Below, piece after piece: positions 8,161 to 19,064 of a DNA stretch of 64,000 nt. This DNA is from JAGVSZ01 sp019137045 (lineage in GTDB: Bacteria > Pseudomonadota > Gammaproteobacteria > Burkholderiales > SG8-39): NCBI GenBank assembly GCA_046347635.1, contig JAXMFT010000003.1:186001-250000 (forward strand), read 5' to 3'. The position numbers and the translations under genes are program-made. How positions within the stretch are numbered: position 1 is the stretch's first letter; each line of letters begins with the position of its first letter. The notes under the pieces are model-generated. The model searched no databases. It had not been told where the DNA came from and was given only the letters and a program-made list of their open reading frames with translations.

Positions 8161-9504
8161 ATGCGGCAGAGCGGCCTTTCCGGCACGCCGGTGTGGACCG
8201 TATCGGCGCTCGTCCGGAGCGTTCGCGATCTGCTCGAGCACCGGTTCCCGCTCGCCTGGGTCGCCGGCGAGATCTCCAACTTCACCCTCGCCCGGTCCGG
8301 TCACCTCTACTTCTCCCTGAAGGACGACCAGGCCCAGGTGCGGTGCGTCATGTTCCGCGGCCGCAACGTCCACCTCGACTGGCAGCCGCGCGACGGCATG
8401 CAGGTGGAGGTGCGCGCGCTCCCGACGCTCTACGAGCCGCGCGGCGACTTCCAGCTCAACGTCGAGTTCATGCGGCCGGCGGGGCTCGGCGCGCTGTACG
8501 AGGCGTTCCTGCGGCTGCGCGACCGCCTCGCGCGCGAGGGCCTGTTCGACCCGGCGTCGAAGCGCGCGCTGCCGCCCTTTCCGCGCGCGATCGGCGTCGT
8601 GACCTCGACCGCCGCCGCCGCGCTACGCGACGTGCTGACCACCCTCGCCCGACGCAACCCGTCGATTCCGGTCGTGATCTACCCGACCGCCGTCCAGGGC
8701 GAAGGCGCGCCGGCCGAGATCGTCGCCGCGCTCGCCGCCGCCGGCCGGCGGCGCGAGTGCGACGTCCTGATCCTGTGCCGGGGCGAGGGCAGCATCGAAG
8801 ACCTCTGGGCGTTCAACGACGAGCGCGTCGCGCGCGCGATCCGCGCCTGTCCGATCCCGATCGCCGTAGGCGTCGGCCACGACACCGACTCCACCATCGC
8901 GGACTTCGCGGCGGACGTGCGCGCGCCCACCCCGACCGGCGCGGCCGAGCTCGTGAGCCCGGCGCGCGACGAGCTGCGCGCACGCGTCGACACCCTCGCC
9001 GCGCGCCTGCAGCGGCGCGTCGCGCGCGACCTCGACACGCGCGCACAACTGCTCGATCACCTGACGCGGCGGCTGGTGCACCCGGGACGGCGCCTCGAGG
9101 CGCAGGCCGCCCTGGTCGTGCAGCTGCGTTCCCGTCTCGGGCTGGCGGCGGCGCGCTCGCTCGAGCGCGCGCGCTGGCGCCTGCGCGATCTGTTCGAACG
9201 CGCCCGGCGGCGGATGCCGGCGGCCGCACCGCTCGAGCAGCGCGTGGCCGAGCTCGCGCACCGGGCGCGGACGGCGACGAGCCACGGCATCGAGCAGCGG
9301 TCGGCACGGCTCCAGCGCCTCGCGGACAGCCTTGCCCACCTCGATCCGCGCGCGGTCCTCTCCCGCGGCTACTCGATCGCCACCACCGCGAGCGGAGCCG
9401 TCGTCCGCGACGCGCGCAGCCTGTCTCCGGGAGACCCCCTCCGCGTCGTCTTCGCCCGCGGGAGCGCCACGACGCGCGTCGAGGACACGGCGGACGACCG
9501 ATAA
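8161..9504 (+). CDS. xseA: Exodeoxyribonuclease VII large subunit
   Basis: Large subunit of the nuclease that degrades single-stranded DNA. It has an N-terminal OB-fold (WVAGEISNFTLARSGHLYFSL), then the catalytic domain with GVGHDTDSTIADF and APTPTGAAELVSP, then a long helical, Arg-rich C-terminal region. I choose the ATG at 8161 because GGAGAG at 8146-8151 sits 9 bp before it. An in-frame ATG at 8140 (454 aa) has no ribosome-binding site. The product is 447 aa, close to the E. coli enzyme. The small subunit gene xseB is not in this window. sodB follows on the same strand but with its own promoter. Confidence 0.95.
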   Translation: MRQSGLSGTPVWTVSALVRSVRDLLEHRFPLAWVAGEISNFTLARSGHLYFSLKDDQAQVRCVMFRGRNVHLDWQPRDGMQVEVRALPTLYEPRGDFQLNVEFMRPAGLGALYEAFLRLRDRLAREGLFDPASKRALPPFPRAIGVVTSTAAAALRDVLTTLARRNPSIPVVIYPTAVQGEGAPAEIVAALAAAGRRRECDVLILCRGEGSIEDLWAFNDERVARAIRACPIPIAVGVGHDTDSTIADFAADVRAPTPTGAAELVSPARDELRARVDTLAARLQRRVARDLDTRAQLLDHLTRRLVHPGRRLEAQAALVVQLRSRLGLAAARSLERARWRLRDLFERARRRMPAAAPLEQRVAELAHRARTATSHGIEQRSARLQRLADSLAHLDPRAVLSRGYSIATTASGAVVRDARSLSPGDPLRVVFARGSATTRVEDTADDR

Positions 9505-9521
9505 CCATCGGCAAGGAACGG

Positions 9522-9550
9522 TTGTCTTGCCGCAGACCGGCTCCTACAAT
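9522..9550 (+). promoter_or_regulatory. sodB: sodB promoter
   Basis: TTGTCT (9522-9527) and TACAAT (9545-9550) are separated by 17 bp in the 80-bp gap after the xseA stop. This is a good sigma-70-type match and places the transcript start about 28 bp before the sodB ATG. Confidence 0.7.
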
Positions 9551-9584
9551 TCCACGCTTCCCGCCCCCACGACCGGAGTCCCGC

Positions 9585-10169
9585 ATGGAACACAAGCTGC
9601 CGCCCCTCCCCTACGCGCCGGACGCCCTCGCGCCGCACATCTCGAAGGAGACCTTCGAGTACCACTACGGCAAGCATCACCAGGCCTACGTGACCAACCT
9701 GAACAACCTGATCAAGGGCACCGAGTTCGAGAACATGGGGCTCGAGGACGTCGTCCGGAAGTCCTCGGCCGGCGTGTTCAATAACGCGGCGCAGGTGTGG
9801 AATCACACGTTCTTCTGGAACAGCATGAAGCCGGGCGGCGGCGGCAAGCCGTCGGGCGCTCTCGCCGCGGCGATCGACAAGAAGTGGGGATCGTTCGACG
9901 CATTCAAGGAAGCCTTCACCAAGTCGGCGGTCGGGAACTTCGGCTCGGGCTGGACCTGGCTGGTGAAGAAGCCCGATGGATCGGTGGACATCGTCAACAC
10001 CTCCAACGCGGCCACGCCGCTGACGGGCAGCGACAAGGCGCTGCTGACCATCGACGTCTGGGAGCACGCCTACTACATCGACTACCGCAACGCGCGGCCG
10101 AAGTTCGTCGAGACCTTCCTCGCGAGCCTCGCGAACTGGGGCTTCGCGGCGCAGAACTTCGGCGGCTGA
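9585..10169 (+). CDS. sodB: Iron-type superoxide dismutase
   Basis: Cytoplasmic enzyme that dismutates superoxide. The metal ligands are visible in YHYGKHHQAYV (first His), AAQVWNHTFFW (second His) and DVWEHAYYIDY (Asp and His). The length of 194 aa and motifs such as FGSGWTWLV match bacterial Fe-SOD; Mn or cambialistic use cannot be excluded by eye. The ATG at 9585 begins MEHKLPPLPY, the standard N-terminus, and no signal peptide is present. Confidence 0.97.
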   Translation: MEHKLPPLPYAPDALAPHISKETFEYHYGKHHQAYVTNLNNLIKGTEFENMGLEDVVRKSSAGVFNNAAQVWNHTFFWNSMKPGGGGKPSGALAAAIDKKWGSFDAFKEAFTKSAVGNFGSGWTWLVKKPDGSVDIVNTSNAATPLTGSDKALLTIDVWEHAYYIDYRNARPKFVETFLASLANWGFAAQNFGG

Positions 10170-10222
10170 CGATCCGCTCGCGCGCGGGCGCTGGACGCGC
10201 GTCCGCCGGTCCGGAGGTGCGC

Positions 10223-10312
10223 ATGAATCCGCTCGACTCCGTGTGGGGCACGATCGCCGTCGGCATCGCGCTCACCATCCTTCTCGACGCGCTCGTCCGC
10301 GCGGCGTTCTAG
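10223..10312 (+). CDS. 29-residue single-span membrane miniprotein
   Basis: A short frame with a strong ribosome-binding site (GGAGG at 10213-10217, 5 bp before the ATG). It encodes MNPLDSVWGT followed by a hydrophobic helix ending in DALVRAAF. It ends 6 bp before the next gene, so the two are probably cotranscribed and translationally coupled. I do not recognise a family. It could be a small partner subunit of the following membrane protein or a leader peptide. Confidence 0.55.
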   Translation: MNPLDSVWGTIAVGIALTILLDALVRAAF

Positions 10313-10318
10313 CGCGCC

Positions 10319-10810
10319 ATGGACTGGGTCCCGGCGATCGCGCGCTGGCTGCACATCGCAGCCGGCGTGGCGTGGCTGGGCCTGCTCTACTACTTCAACC
10401 TCGTCCAGGCGCAGGCGCTGCGGGCGGCGCAGGCCGACGGCACGGCCGCCGGCATCACGCGACACGTCGCGCCGCGCGCGCTGCTCTGGTTTCGCTGGGC
10501 GGCGGTCGTGACGTGGCTCGCCGGGGCCGCTCTCCTCGGAGAGCATTTCGCCGCGGCGTTCCTGCTCGCGCGGTCGCACCTGCCGATCGGCATCGGCGCG
10601 TGGCTCGGGACGATCATGCTGATCAACGTCTGGGCGCTCATCTGGCCGAGCCAGAAGAAGGTCCTCGGCCTGGTGCCCGCCGCCGAGGCGGAGAGGGCAC
10701 GCGCGCGCAGGCGGGCGTTCCTGGTGTCGCGGGCCAACCTGGCCCTCTCGCTGCCGCTGCTCTACTTCATGGCCGCGGGCGGCCACGGCGCGGTCTTCTA
10801 CGGGCGGTGA
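10319..10810 (+). CDS. Four-helix membrane protein, PuuD N-domain-like
   Basis: A 163-residue integral membrane protein with about four hydrophobic segments. The N-terminal WLHIAAGVAWLGLLYYFN and the central WFRWAAVVTWLAG resemble the membrane domain of the urate hydroxylase PuuD family. In that family this domain can be fused to a cytochrome c, which is absent here. Conserved His and Arg in the helices could bind heme, but that is inference. It is preceded by the 29-residue membrane frame and faces the DUF192 gene. No uric acid genes are nearby, so an enzymatic role is not claimed. Confidence 0.65.
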   Translation: MDWVPAIARWLHIAAGVAWLGLLYYFNLVQAQALRAAQADGTAAGITRHVAPRALLWFRWAAVVTWLAGAALLGEHFAAAFLLARSHLPIGIGAWLGTIMLINVWALIWPSQKKVLGLVPAAEAERARARRRAFLVSRANLALSLPLLYFMAAGGHGAVFYGR

Positions 10811-10835
10811 CCGCGCGCACGGCGCGGTCGCACGT

Positions 10836-11282
10836 CTAGCGCGGCGGCGGCGCGCGGTCGAGGCCGCCGATCCGGGCGCCCGCCTTGATGCCCTTCTGCG
10901 CGAACCAGCCCTGATTCATCTCGAGCGCGAACCGCGCCGGCTTCGCCGCGCAGTGGGACGTCTCGTCCTGGGGTTTCATGTCGTGGATGCTGACGATCGT
11001 GCCCTGCTCGTCCATGAAGGCCACCGACAGAGGCACGTAAGTGTTCTTCATCCACATGCAGTGGCGGGAGACCTCGGGGAACACGAACAGCATCCCGCTG
11101 CCGGCGCCGAGCGACTTGCGGAACATGAGGCCGCGGGCGCGCGCATCGAACGTGTTGGCGACTTCGGCGCGGATGAGGTGGATGCCGGCGCTCAGCTCGA
11201 GCGTGGGCAGTTGGGCGACGGCCGGACCGGCGACGGCCGCGAGGACGATCAGGGCGCCGAGCGCGGCGCGCGGGATGTTCAT
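10836..11282 (-). CDS. DUF192 family exported protein
   Basis: A 148-residue protein with a clear signal peptide (IPRAALGALIVLAAVAGPAVAQ), then one DUF192 domain with RGLMFRKSL, GMLFVF and MWMKNTYVPLSVAFMD. The start at 11282 is chosen because the signal peptide begins there; an upstream in-frame extension would read through the terminator stem of the preceding gene. The family has no agreed function. It lies downstream of a small secreted-protein gene from which it is separated by a hairpin terminator. Confidence 0.85.
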   Translation of the reverse strand: MNIPRAALGALIVLAAVAGPAVAQLPTLELSAGIHLIRAEVANTFDARARGLMFRKSLGAGSGMLFVFPEVSRHCMWMKNTYVPLSVAFMDEQGTIVSIHDMKPQDETSHCAAKPARFALEMNQGWFAQKGIKAGARIGGLDRAPPPR

Positions 11283-11307
11283 TGGCGCGAGCGGGTCCAG
11301 AAAGCGA

Positions 11308-11332
11308 AAAGGCAGGGGAGTCCCCTGCCTTT
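11308..11332 (-). terminator. Rho-independent terminator after the 47-aa gene
   Basis: A perfect 11-bp stem (AAAGGCAGGGG at 11308-11318 and its complement at 11322-11332) has a 3-nt loop. On the minus strand it ends in a TTTT run. It would stop transcription of the small exported-protein gene before the DUF192 gene. Confidence 0.75.
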
Positions 11333-11350
11333 CGATCGCCTGTAGCGCGC

Positions 11351-11494
11351 TTACTTCTTGGCTTGCGGGCAGCCGGCCATCTTCGGGTCTTTCTTGCACT
11401 GCTCGGCGGTCGGCGCCTTCTTGTCCTGGGCGACGGCCTGGAACGACACGGCCGCGAACATGGCGGCGAACAGCACGGCGATCAGCTTGTTCAT
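11351..11494 (-). CDS. 47-residue exported protein with two cysteines
   Basis: A small frame encoding a signal peptide (MNKLIAVLFAAMFAAVSFQA, cleavage likely after AVAQ) and a mature part of only about 24 residues, rich in Lys. That part contains two Cys in an EQCKKDP...AGCPQ arrangement that could form one disulfide. AGGACT lies just before the ATG at 11494 and a strong hairpin terminator follows the stop, which supports a real transcription unit. The function is unknown. I do not recognise a family, although short Cys-pair exported peptides of this style occur in betaproteobacteria. Confidence 0.7.
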   Translation of the reverse strand: MNKLIAVLFAAMFAAVSFQAVAQDKKAPTAEQCKKDPKMAGCPQAKK

Positions 11495-11645
11495 GAGAGT
11501 CCTCTCTGTGTGACGTCGGGTTGGTTGGTGACCGTTTAACCGGTCACGGCCAATAACGCCCCCCCTTTGCAGCGGGTTGACAACGATCCAGAGGACGCAT
11601 TAATAGTCTTTCCGAACAAATACTTAACCAGCGAGCGGCGCCCCG

Positions 11646-13409
11646 TCAGGGGACCGGAACGAGCGTCGGGGTCAAGCGACAGAAGCGGATTGCCTGCGGG
11701 TACGGATAGAAGTCCTCGACGTACCCGCCGCGCAGCCGCGCCTGCGTCGTCTGCCAGAACTCGGGGGTGAGCAGATCGGCGTGGTGCGCCATGAACGCCG
11801 CGCGCACGCGCGGATCGGTGAGCAGGAAAGCGCCGAACTCCTCCGGAAAGACGTCGTTCCTCGCCACCGGATACCAGACTTCCCCGGACATCTCGAGCTC
11901 GGGATTCGGTGCCTCGGGGATGCGGCGGAAGTTGCAGTTGGTGAGGTACTCGATCTCGTCGTAGTCGTAGAACACCACCCGGCCGAGCCGCGTCACCCCG
12001 AAGTTCTTCATCAGCATGTCGCCGGGGAAGATGTTCGCGTACGCGAGCTCGCGGATCGCGTCCCCGTAGTCGCGTATCACGCGCTCGATCCGGTCGTCGG
12101 CCGCGCGGTCGAGGAAGATGTTGAGCGGCACCATCCGCCGCTCGATGTACAGGTGGTCGATGACCACCTCGACGTCGTTCTCCTCCAGGATCGAGGGGCA
12201 GGCGCGGCGCAGCTCGTCGAGCAGCGGCGCGCTGAAGCGGGTCTTGGGCAGCGCGACCTTGGAGAACTCGTGCGTGTCCGCCATCCGCCCCACCCGGTCG
12301 TGCTGCTTCACGAGCAGGTACTTCGACTTGACCGTCTCGCGGTCGGTTTCCTTCGGCGGCAGGATCTCGTCCCGGATCACCTTGAACACGTACGGGAACG
12401 ACGGCAGCGTGAACACCACCATCACCAGCCCCCGCACGCCGGGGGCGATGATGAACTCGTCGTCCGAGTGGCGCAGGTGGTGCGCGAGCTCGCGGTAGAA
12501 CATCGTCTTGCCCTGCTTGCCGAGGCCGAGCATCGTGTAGAGCTCGGCGCGCGACTTGCCGGGCATCAGCGTGCGCAGGAAGTGGACGTACGCCGAGGGT
12601 ACCTCCATGTCCACCATGAAGTAGGCGCGGTTCAGGCTGAACACCCGCCCGATGTCGAACGGGTCGAGGAGCAGCGTGTCGATGAAGAGGCTGCCGCCGG
12701 AATCGTGCAGGACCGGGACGACGAACGGGTATTCGCGGTCGCCGTTGATCAGCTTGCCGCAGATGTAGGCGGCCTTGTTGCGGTAGAACGCCGAGGCCAG
12801 CACGAGGATCTGGCAGTTGGGCTCGGCGCGCTGCTCCCCGCCGAACGACGCGCGCGCGGCCGCGATCAGGTAGCCGATGTCGCGCTCGAGGTCGGCCCAG
12901 GGGCGACGCCACCCGAAGTCGGCGCAGATGCGCTGCAGCGTCGCGCGCCAGCCGTGGCGCAGCGGATAGTAGGTGCGGTACGCCGGCGGGTCGGACTCGA
13001 TGTACTCGGTCGAGACCGCGGGGCGGAAGAAGATGAACTCGTTGTGGAAGTACGTGCGGTCCATCACCCGGCAGAACACCGAGCTGAAGAACGTCTCGGC
13101 GAGCTCGGGCTGCTTGTGGTTGGTGAGCAGGCCGATGTAGAGCAGCTTCGCCTGCGCCCAGGTGTTCTCGTCCAGGAACTCGGCGCCGAACTCGGCGTGC
13201 AGCCGCCCGGCCGCCTCCCGCACGCGCTGGTCGTAGAAGGCGATCCGGTCGCGCACGGCGCGCTGCTGCCCGATCCAGTCACCGGACTCGAAGCGCACCT
13301 TCGCCTCGCGGCTGGTCGCTCGAAACACCCGGTAGTGCTTGTCGAAGCCGGCGACCAGCGCCTGCGCGATCGCGACCGCGACCGGATTCTGCCCCTTGGG
13401 CAACACCAT
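11646..13409 (-). CDS. aceK: Isocitrate dehydrogenase kinase/phosphatase
   Basis: Bifunctional enzyme that phosphorylates and dephosphorylates isocitrate dehydrogenase, switching flux between the TCA cycle and the glyoxylate shunt. The ATP-binding region APGVRGLVMVVFTLPSFPYVF is followed by KVIRDEILPPKE. The catalytic block has NIFPGDMLMKNFGVTR and VVFYDYDEIEYL. The 587 aa length matches E. coli AceK (578). The ATG at 13409 starts MVLPKGQNPVAVAIA; a longer in-frame extension upstream runs antisense into icd and is rejected. It diverges from icd, its target, and aceA/aceB are not in the window. Confidence 0.96.
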   Translation of the reverse strand: MVLPKGQNPVAVAIAQALVAGFDKHYRVFRATSREAKVRFESGDWIGQQRAVRDRIAFYDQRVREAAGRLHAEFGAEFLDENTWAQAKLLYIGLLTNHKQPELAETFFSSVFCRVMDRTYFHNEFIFFRPAVSTEYIESDPPAYRTYYPLRHGWRATLQRICADFGWRRPWADLERDIGYLIAAARASFGGEQRAEPNCQILVLASAFYRNKAAYICGKLINGDREYPFVVPVLHDSGGSLFIDTLLLDPFDIGRVFSLNRAYFMVDMEVPSAYVHFLRTLMPGKSRAELYTMLGLGKQGKTMFYRELAHHLRHSDDEFIIAPGVRGLVMVVFTLPSFPYVFKVIRDEILPPKETDRETVKSKYLLVKQHDRVGRMADTHEFSKVALPKTRFSAPLLDELRRACPSILEENDVEVVIDHLYIERRMVPLNIFLDRAADDRIERVIRDYGDAIRELAYANIFPGDMLMKNFGVTRLGRVVFYDYDEIEYLTNCNFRRIPEAPNPELEMSGEVWYPVARNDVFPEEFGAFLLTDPRVRAAFMAHHADLLTPEFWQTTQARLRGGYVEDFYPYPQAIRFCRLTPTLVPVP

Positions 13410-13644
13410 GGACGGACCCGCCCCCCGGGGGCCGGATGAAGTCGAATCTGCCCCGAGGATAGCGGCAATCGCCGCGGCCGGCCGGCCGCGGAGCATGGAA
13501 ATCACCCCCCCGCTTGTCGCATAATTGCGCCCCATCGGCGCTTCAGCGGACGCGCACCCGGCAGCGCCGGCGCGCCGCGCCCGCCCGCACCCCGGATTCC
13601 TCCTTCTCATCGTCGAGCAGACCAGCACACCCAACGGAGAGCCC

Positions 13645-14889
13645 ATGGCCAGTTCCCACGTGAAAGTCCCGCAGGGCGGCAGCAAGATCGTTCCCGGCAA
13701 GCCGACCCCCGACAATCCCGTCATTCCGTACATCGAGGGCGACGGCACCGGCGTGGACATCACTCCGGTGATGCTGAAGGTGGTGGACGCCGCGGTCGCC
13801 AAGGCGTACGGCGGCAAACGCAGGATCCACTGGATGGAAGTGTTCGCGGGCGAGAAATCGACCCGCCTGTACGGCGCCGACGTGTGGCTGCCGGCCGAGA
13901 CGATCGACCTGCTGAAGGAGTACTCGGTCTCGATCAAGGGCCCGATGACCACCCCGGTCGGCGGCGGCATCCGGTCCCTGAACGTTGCGCTGCGCCAGGA
14001 GCTCGACCTGTACGTCTGCCTGCGGCCGGTGCGCTACTTCCGCGGGACGCCCTCGCCGCTCAAGAACCCGGAGAAGGTCGACATGGCGATCTTCCGCGAG
14101 AACACCGAGGACATCTACGCCGGGATCGAGTGGCCGGCGCGCTCGGAGCAGGCGCAGAAGCTGATCAAGTACCTGCAGACCGAGATGGGGGTGAAGAAGA
14201 TCCGCTTTCCCGGCTCGTCCGCGATCGGCATCAAGCCGGTGTCGGTGGAGGGCAGCGAGCGGCTCATCCGCAAGGCCTACGAGTACGCGATCGAGAACGA
14301 CCGCCGGTCCGTCACCCTGGTCCACAAGGGCAACATCCAGAAGTTCACCGAGGGCGGGTTCCGCGACTGGGGCTACGCGCTCGCCCAGCGCGAGTTCGGC
14401 GCGCAACTGCTCGACGGCGGGCCGTGGTGCAAGTTCAAGAACCCCAAGAGCGGCCGGGAGATCGTGGTGAAGGACGTGATCACCGACGCGTTCCTGCAGC
14501 AGATCCTGCTGCGGCCGGACGAGTACGACGTGATCGCGACGCTCAACCTGAACGGCGACTACATCTCGGATGCGCTCGCCGCCCAGGTGGGCGGGATCGG
14601 CATCGCGCCCGGCGCGAACCTCTCGGACACGGTGGCCTGCTTCGAGGCGACGCACGGCACCGCGCCGAAGTACGCGGGCCAGGACAAGGTGAACCCCGGC
14701 TCCCTGATCCTCTCGGCGGAGATGATGCTGCGCCACATGGGCTGGCGCGAGGCGGCCGACCTCATCATCAAGTCGATGGAGGAGGCGATCTCCGCCAAGG
14801 TCGTGACCTACGACTTCGCGCGCCTGATGACCGGGGCTAAGGAAGTGTCCTGCTCGGGGTTCGGCAACGCGATGATCGAGCGGATGTAG
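13645..14889 (+). CDS. icd: NADP-dependent isocitrate dehydrogenase
   Basis: TCA-cycle enzyme converting isocitrate to 2-oxoglutarate. The phosphorylation loop GGGIRSLNVALRQELDLYVC contains the Ser that is the AceK target in E. coli and sits in the isocitrate site. NLNGDYISDALAAQVGGIG is the metal/substrate signature. Cofactor-site Lys and Tyr residues typical of NADP enzymes appear around TAPKYAGQDKVNPG. The 414 aa length matches the E. coli type. The ATG at 13645 follows AACGGAGAG. The 235-bp gap to aceK is shared by both promoters. Confidence 0.97.
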   Translation: MASSHVKVPQGGSKIVPGKPTPDNPVIPYIEGDGTGVDITPVMLKVVDAAVAKAYGGKRRIHWMEVFAGEKSTRLYGADVWLPAETIDLLKEYSVSIKGPMTTPVGGGIRSLNVALRQELDLYVCLRPVRYFRGTPSPLKNPEKVDMAIFRENTEDIYAGIEWPARSEQAQKLIKYLQTEMGVKKIRFPGSSAIGIKPVSVEGSERLIRKAYEYAIENDRRSVTLVHKGNIQKFTEGGFRDWGYALAQREFGAQLLDGGPWCKFKNPKSGREIVVKDVITDAFLQQILLRPDEYDVIATLNLNGDYISDALAAQVGGIGIAPGANLSDTVACFEATHGTAPKYAGQDKVNPGSLILSAEMMLRHMGWREAADLIIKSMEEAISAKVVTYDFARLMTGAKEVSCSGFGNAMIERM

Positions 14890-15043
14890 GGCGCGCGGCG
14901 CGCGCGCCCGCCCGGCTTTCGTCCGCCTGCAGGGCCGCGACGATCCCGACCGACGGGCCGCCGAGCGGGTGGCGCGGCCGCCGGGCGCCGTCCGGGTATG
15001 CGATGCGGCGCCCGGTCGCGTGATGGGCGCGCGGTCCGCCCAA

Positions 15044-15071
15044 ACAAAAAGCCCCGCGGATCGCGCGGGGC
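15044..15071 (-). terminator. cspA terminator
   Basis: Stem GCCCCGCG (15051-15058) pairs with CGCGGGGC (15064-15071) around a 5-nt loop. On the minus strand it is followed by a TTTTTG run. It lies 25 bp after the cspA stop. Confidence 0.85.
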
Positions 15072-15095
15072 CTCGAAGAATCGGTTCCGGCGCGC

Positions 15096-15302
15096 TCAGC
15101 CGGCCTTCTGGATATTCGACGCCTGCTTGCCCTTCGGGCCCTGGGTCACTTCGAAGCTGACCTTCTCGCCTTCCTTGAGCGACTTGAACCCGGCCATGTT
15201 GATGGCCGAGAAATGCGCGAACAGGTCTTCGCCGCCGTCATCGGGCGTGATGAACCCGTAGCCTTTGGCGTCATTGAACCACTTCACCGTACCGGTAGGC
15301 AT
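15096..15302 (-). CDS. cspA: Cold-shock domain protein
   Basis: A 68-residue single cold-shock domain with both RNA-binding motifs: KGYGFI (RNP1) and DLFAHFSAI (RNP2). It starts MPTGTVKWFNDAKGYGF, which is the standard N-terminus. It acts as an RNA chaperone in the cytoplasm. It has a long leader of about 120 nt from the predicted promoter and a strong terminator, so it is a monocistronic unit. Which csp paralogue it is cannot be told from one window. Confidence 0.95.
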   Translation of the reverse strand: MPTGTVKWFNDAKGYGFITPDDGGEDLFAHFSAINMAGFKSLKEGEKVSFEVTQGPKGKQASNIQKAG

Positions 15303-15430
15303 AGCCCCCCTTCCCGTCTCGTTTCGCCTCGGGGTCTCCCCCCAATCCCATGCCTGATTCTCAAGCCAGCTTCAGGACGAGGGCATCACCGCTACGGCCT
15401 TCCTACCGCTTGAAAAGCAAACACGCGCCT

Positions 15431-15459
15431 CTTTTACGCGCTTCGGCGAAACGCGTCAA
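15431..15459 (-). promoter_or_regulatory. cspA: cspA promoter and long leader
   Basis: On the minus strand TTGACG (15459-15454) and TAAAAG (15436-15431) are 17 bp apart. This puts the transcript start near 15424 and leaves a leader of about 120 nt before the ATG. Long structured leaders are typical of cold-shock genes. Confidence 0.6.
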
Positions 15460-15518
15460 GTATCCCTACTGCGCTCCAACTCCTTGAGAAATCCGGGCTT
15501 TGTGCCCGTTGCGGGCGA

Positions 15519-15547
15519 TTGCGCGGGGGCGTAAGTGTGGCTAGGAT
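15519..15547 (+). promoter_or_regulatory. Candidate clpS-clpA promoter
   Basis: TTGCGC (15519-15524) and TAGGAT (15542-15547) are 17 bp apart, about 95 bp before the clpS ATG. The match is moderate and no other candidate stands out. Confidence 0.4.
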
Positions 15548-15642
15548 ACGAACGAGTCCCAGGCGCAGGAAGTGCGCTGCAAGACGTTCAGGACCGAGCG
15601 CGAAAGTGAGGTCGACGTCGGCATCGGAAGGCTGAAGCAGGC

Positions 15643-15950
15643 ATGGCGACCCGGTCGCGTGATGGCACGGTCCTCGAGACCAAGAAGTCGAAGGTCAAAC
15701 CGCCGCCGCTGTTCAAGGTGGTTCTGCTCAACGACGACTACACGCCGATGGAGTTCGTGGTCGTGGTCCTGCAGACGTTCTTCGCCATGACGCGCGAGAA
15801 GGCGACACAGGTGATGCTCAAGGTGCACCGCGAGGGCATGGGAGTGTGCGGGGTCTACCCGCGCGACATCGCGACCACGAAGGTCGAGCAGGTCGTAGCA
15901 TATGCACGCCGGCACCAGCATCCGCTGCAGTGCGTGATGGAGGAAACGTA

Positions 15951-15951
<1 letters not shown>
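15643..15951 (+). CDS. clpS: ClpS adaptor protein
   Basis: N-recognin adaptor that delivers proteins with destabilising N-termini to ClpAP. The 102 aa protein has a flexible N-terminal tail (about 20 residues), then KVVLLNDDYTPMEFVVVVL, the substrate-pocket signature, and an HREGMGVCGVYPRDIA block for ClpA contact. Its TAA overlaps the clpA ATG (TAATG), so the two are translationally coupled, as in most proteobacteria. Confidence 0.96.
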
Positions 15952-18245
<2,294 letters not shown>

Positions 18246-18452
18246 GCCGCCGTCCGCGCACTGCGGAGGGATCACCGTGCGCGGCCCTTGTCGCGCGCCT
18301 TTTCGTCCGCGTCCCTTGTCCCGCGCACCGATAAGCGCGCCGCAGCGGCGCGTCGGGCGAAGTTCTTTGACCCGCGTCCGGAGGCCGACGGACACTCGCC
18401 CGGCCGGCGCCTGGCCAGGCCACAGCGCGCCGCACGGCGCCCGATCCGGAGA

Positions 18453-19064
18453 ATGAGAACTACTTCTGCAGCGATCGTGGCGGCCTGCCTGGCCACGACC
18501 GCTACGCCGGCGCAGGGGCAGGCCGTCGACAAGGCTAGGGCGCGCGCGATCGTCGATCGGCTTTGCGCCACCTGTCACGGCGTCGACGGAAACAGTCCGC
18601 GACCCGCGCATCCGCGGCTCGCCGGCCTGCAGGCCGAGTATCTCCTCAAGCAGTTGCGCGACTTCAAGCGCGGCGCGCGCAAGAGCGAGGCAATGGGTCC
18701 GGTCGTGATGGAACTCGCCGATGACGAGATGGGAAGCCTCGCGGCGCACTACGCCGAACAGCAACCCGGGCCGTCCGCGGCGCGCGCAGCGACCCTCGTC
18801 GAGGCCGGGCGCAAGCTCTACAACGACGGCATCCCGGACCTCGGCCTGCCGTCCTGCTCGGGCTGCCACTACCCCGACGGGATGGGCACGCCGCGCTTCC
18901 CGCGCGTCGCCGGCCAGAACGCGGAGTACAGCTACCAGCAGCTCAAGGACTTCGCCTCGGGCAGGCGCGAGAACGATCGCGGCCTGGCCATGCAGTCGGT
19001 CGCCAGCCGCATGACCGACGAGCAGATGAAGGCGGTGTCCGAATTCATGGCGGGAATGAAGTGA
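18453..19064 (+). CDS. Diheme cytochrome c4
   Basis: Periplasmic electron carrier of 203 aa. A signal peptide (MRTTSAAIVAACLATTATPA) is followed by two class I cytochrome c domains, with heme motifs CATCH (near residue 36) and CSGCH (near residue 136). The ATG at 18453 has GGAG 2-5 bp upstream; a longer frame from 18288 lacks a signal peptide. It lies upstream of the monoheme cytochrome and the FCSD flavoprotein on the same strand, though with a 309-bp gap. In sulfide oxidation a c4-type protein could carry electrons from FCSD to the terminal oxidase (inference). Confidence 0.9.
   Translation: MRTTSAAIVAACLATTATPAQGQAVDKARARAIVDRLCATCHGVDGNSPRPAHPRLAGLQAEYLLKQLRDFKRGARKSEAMGPVVMELADDEMGSLAAHYAEQQPGPSAARAATLVEAGRKLYNDGIPDLGLPSCSGCHYPDGMGTPRFPRVAGQNAEYSYQQLKDFASGRRENDRGLAMQSVASRMTDEQMKAVSEFMAGMK

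Larger units (their letters stand above)
15303..15642. other. cspA-clpS divergent gap, 340 bp
   Basis: Holds the cspA leader and promoter (minus strand) and a weaker candidate clpS promoter (plus strand), both described separately. The leader segment near the ATG is rich in G runs on the minus strand. No additional gene seen. Confidence 0.6.
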
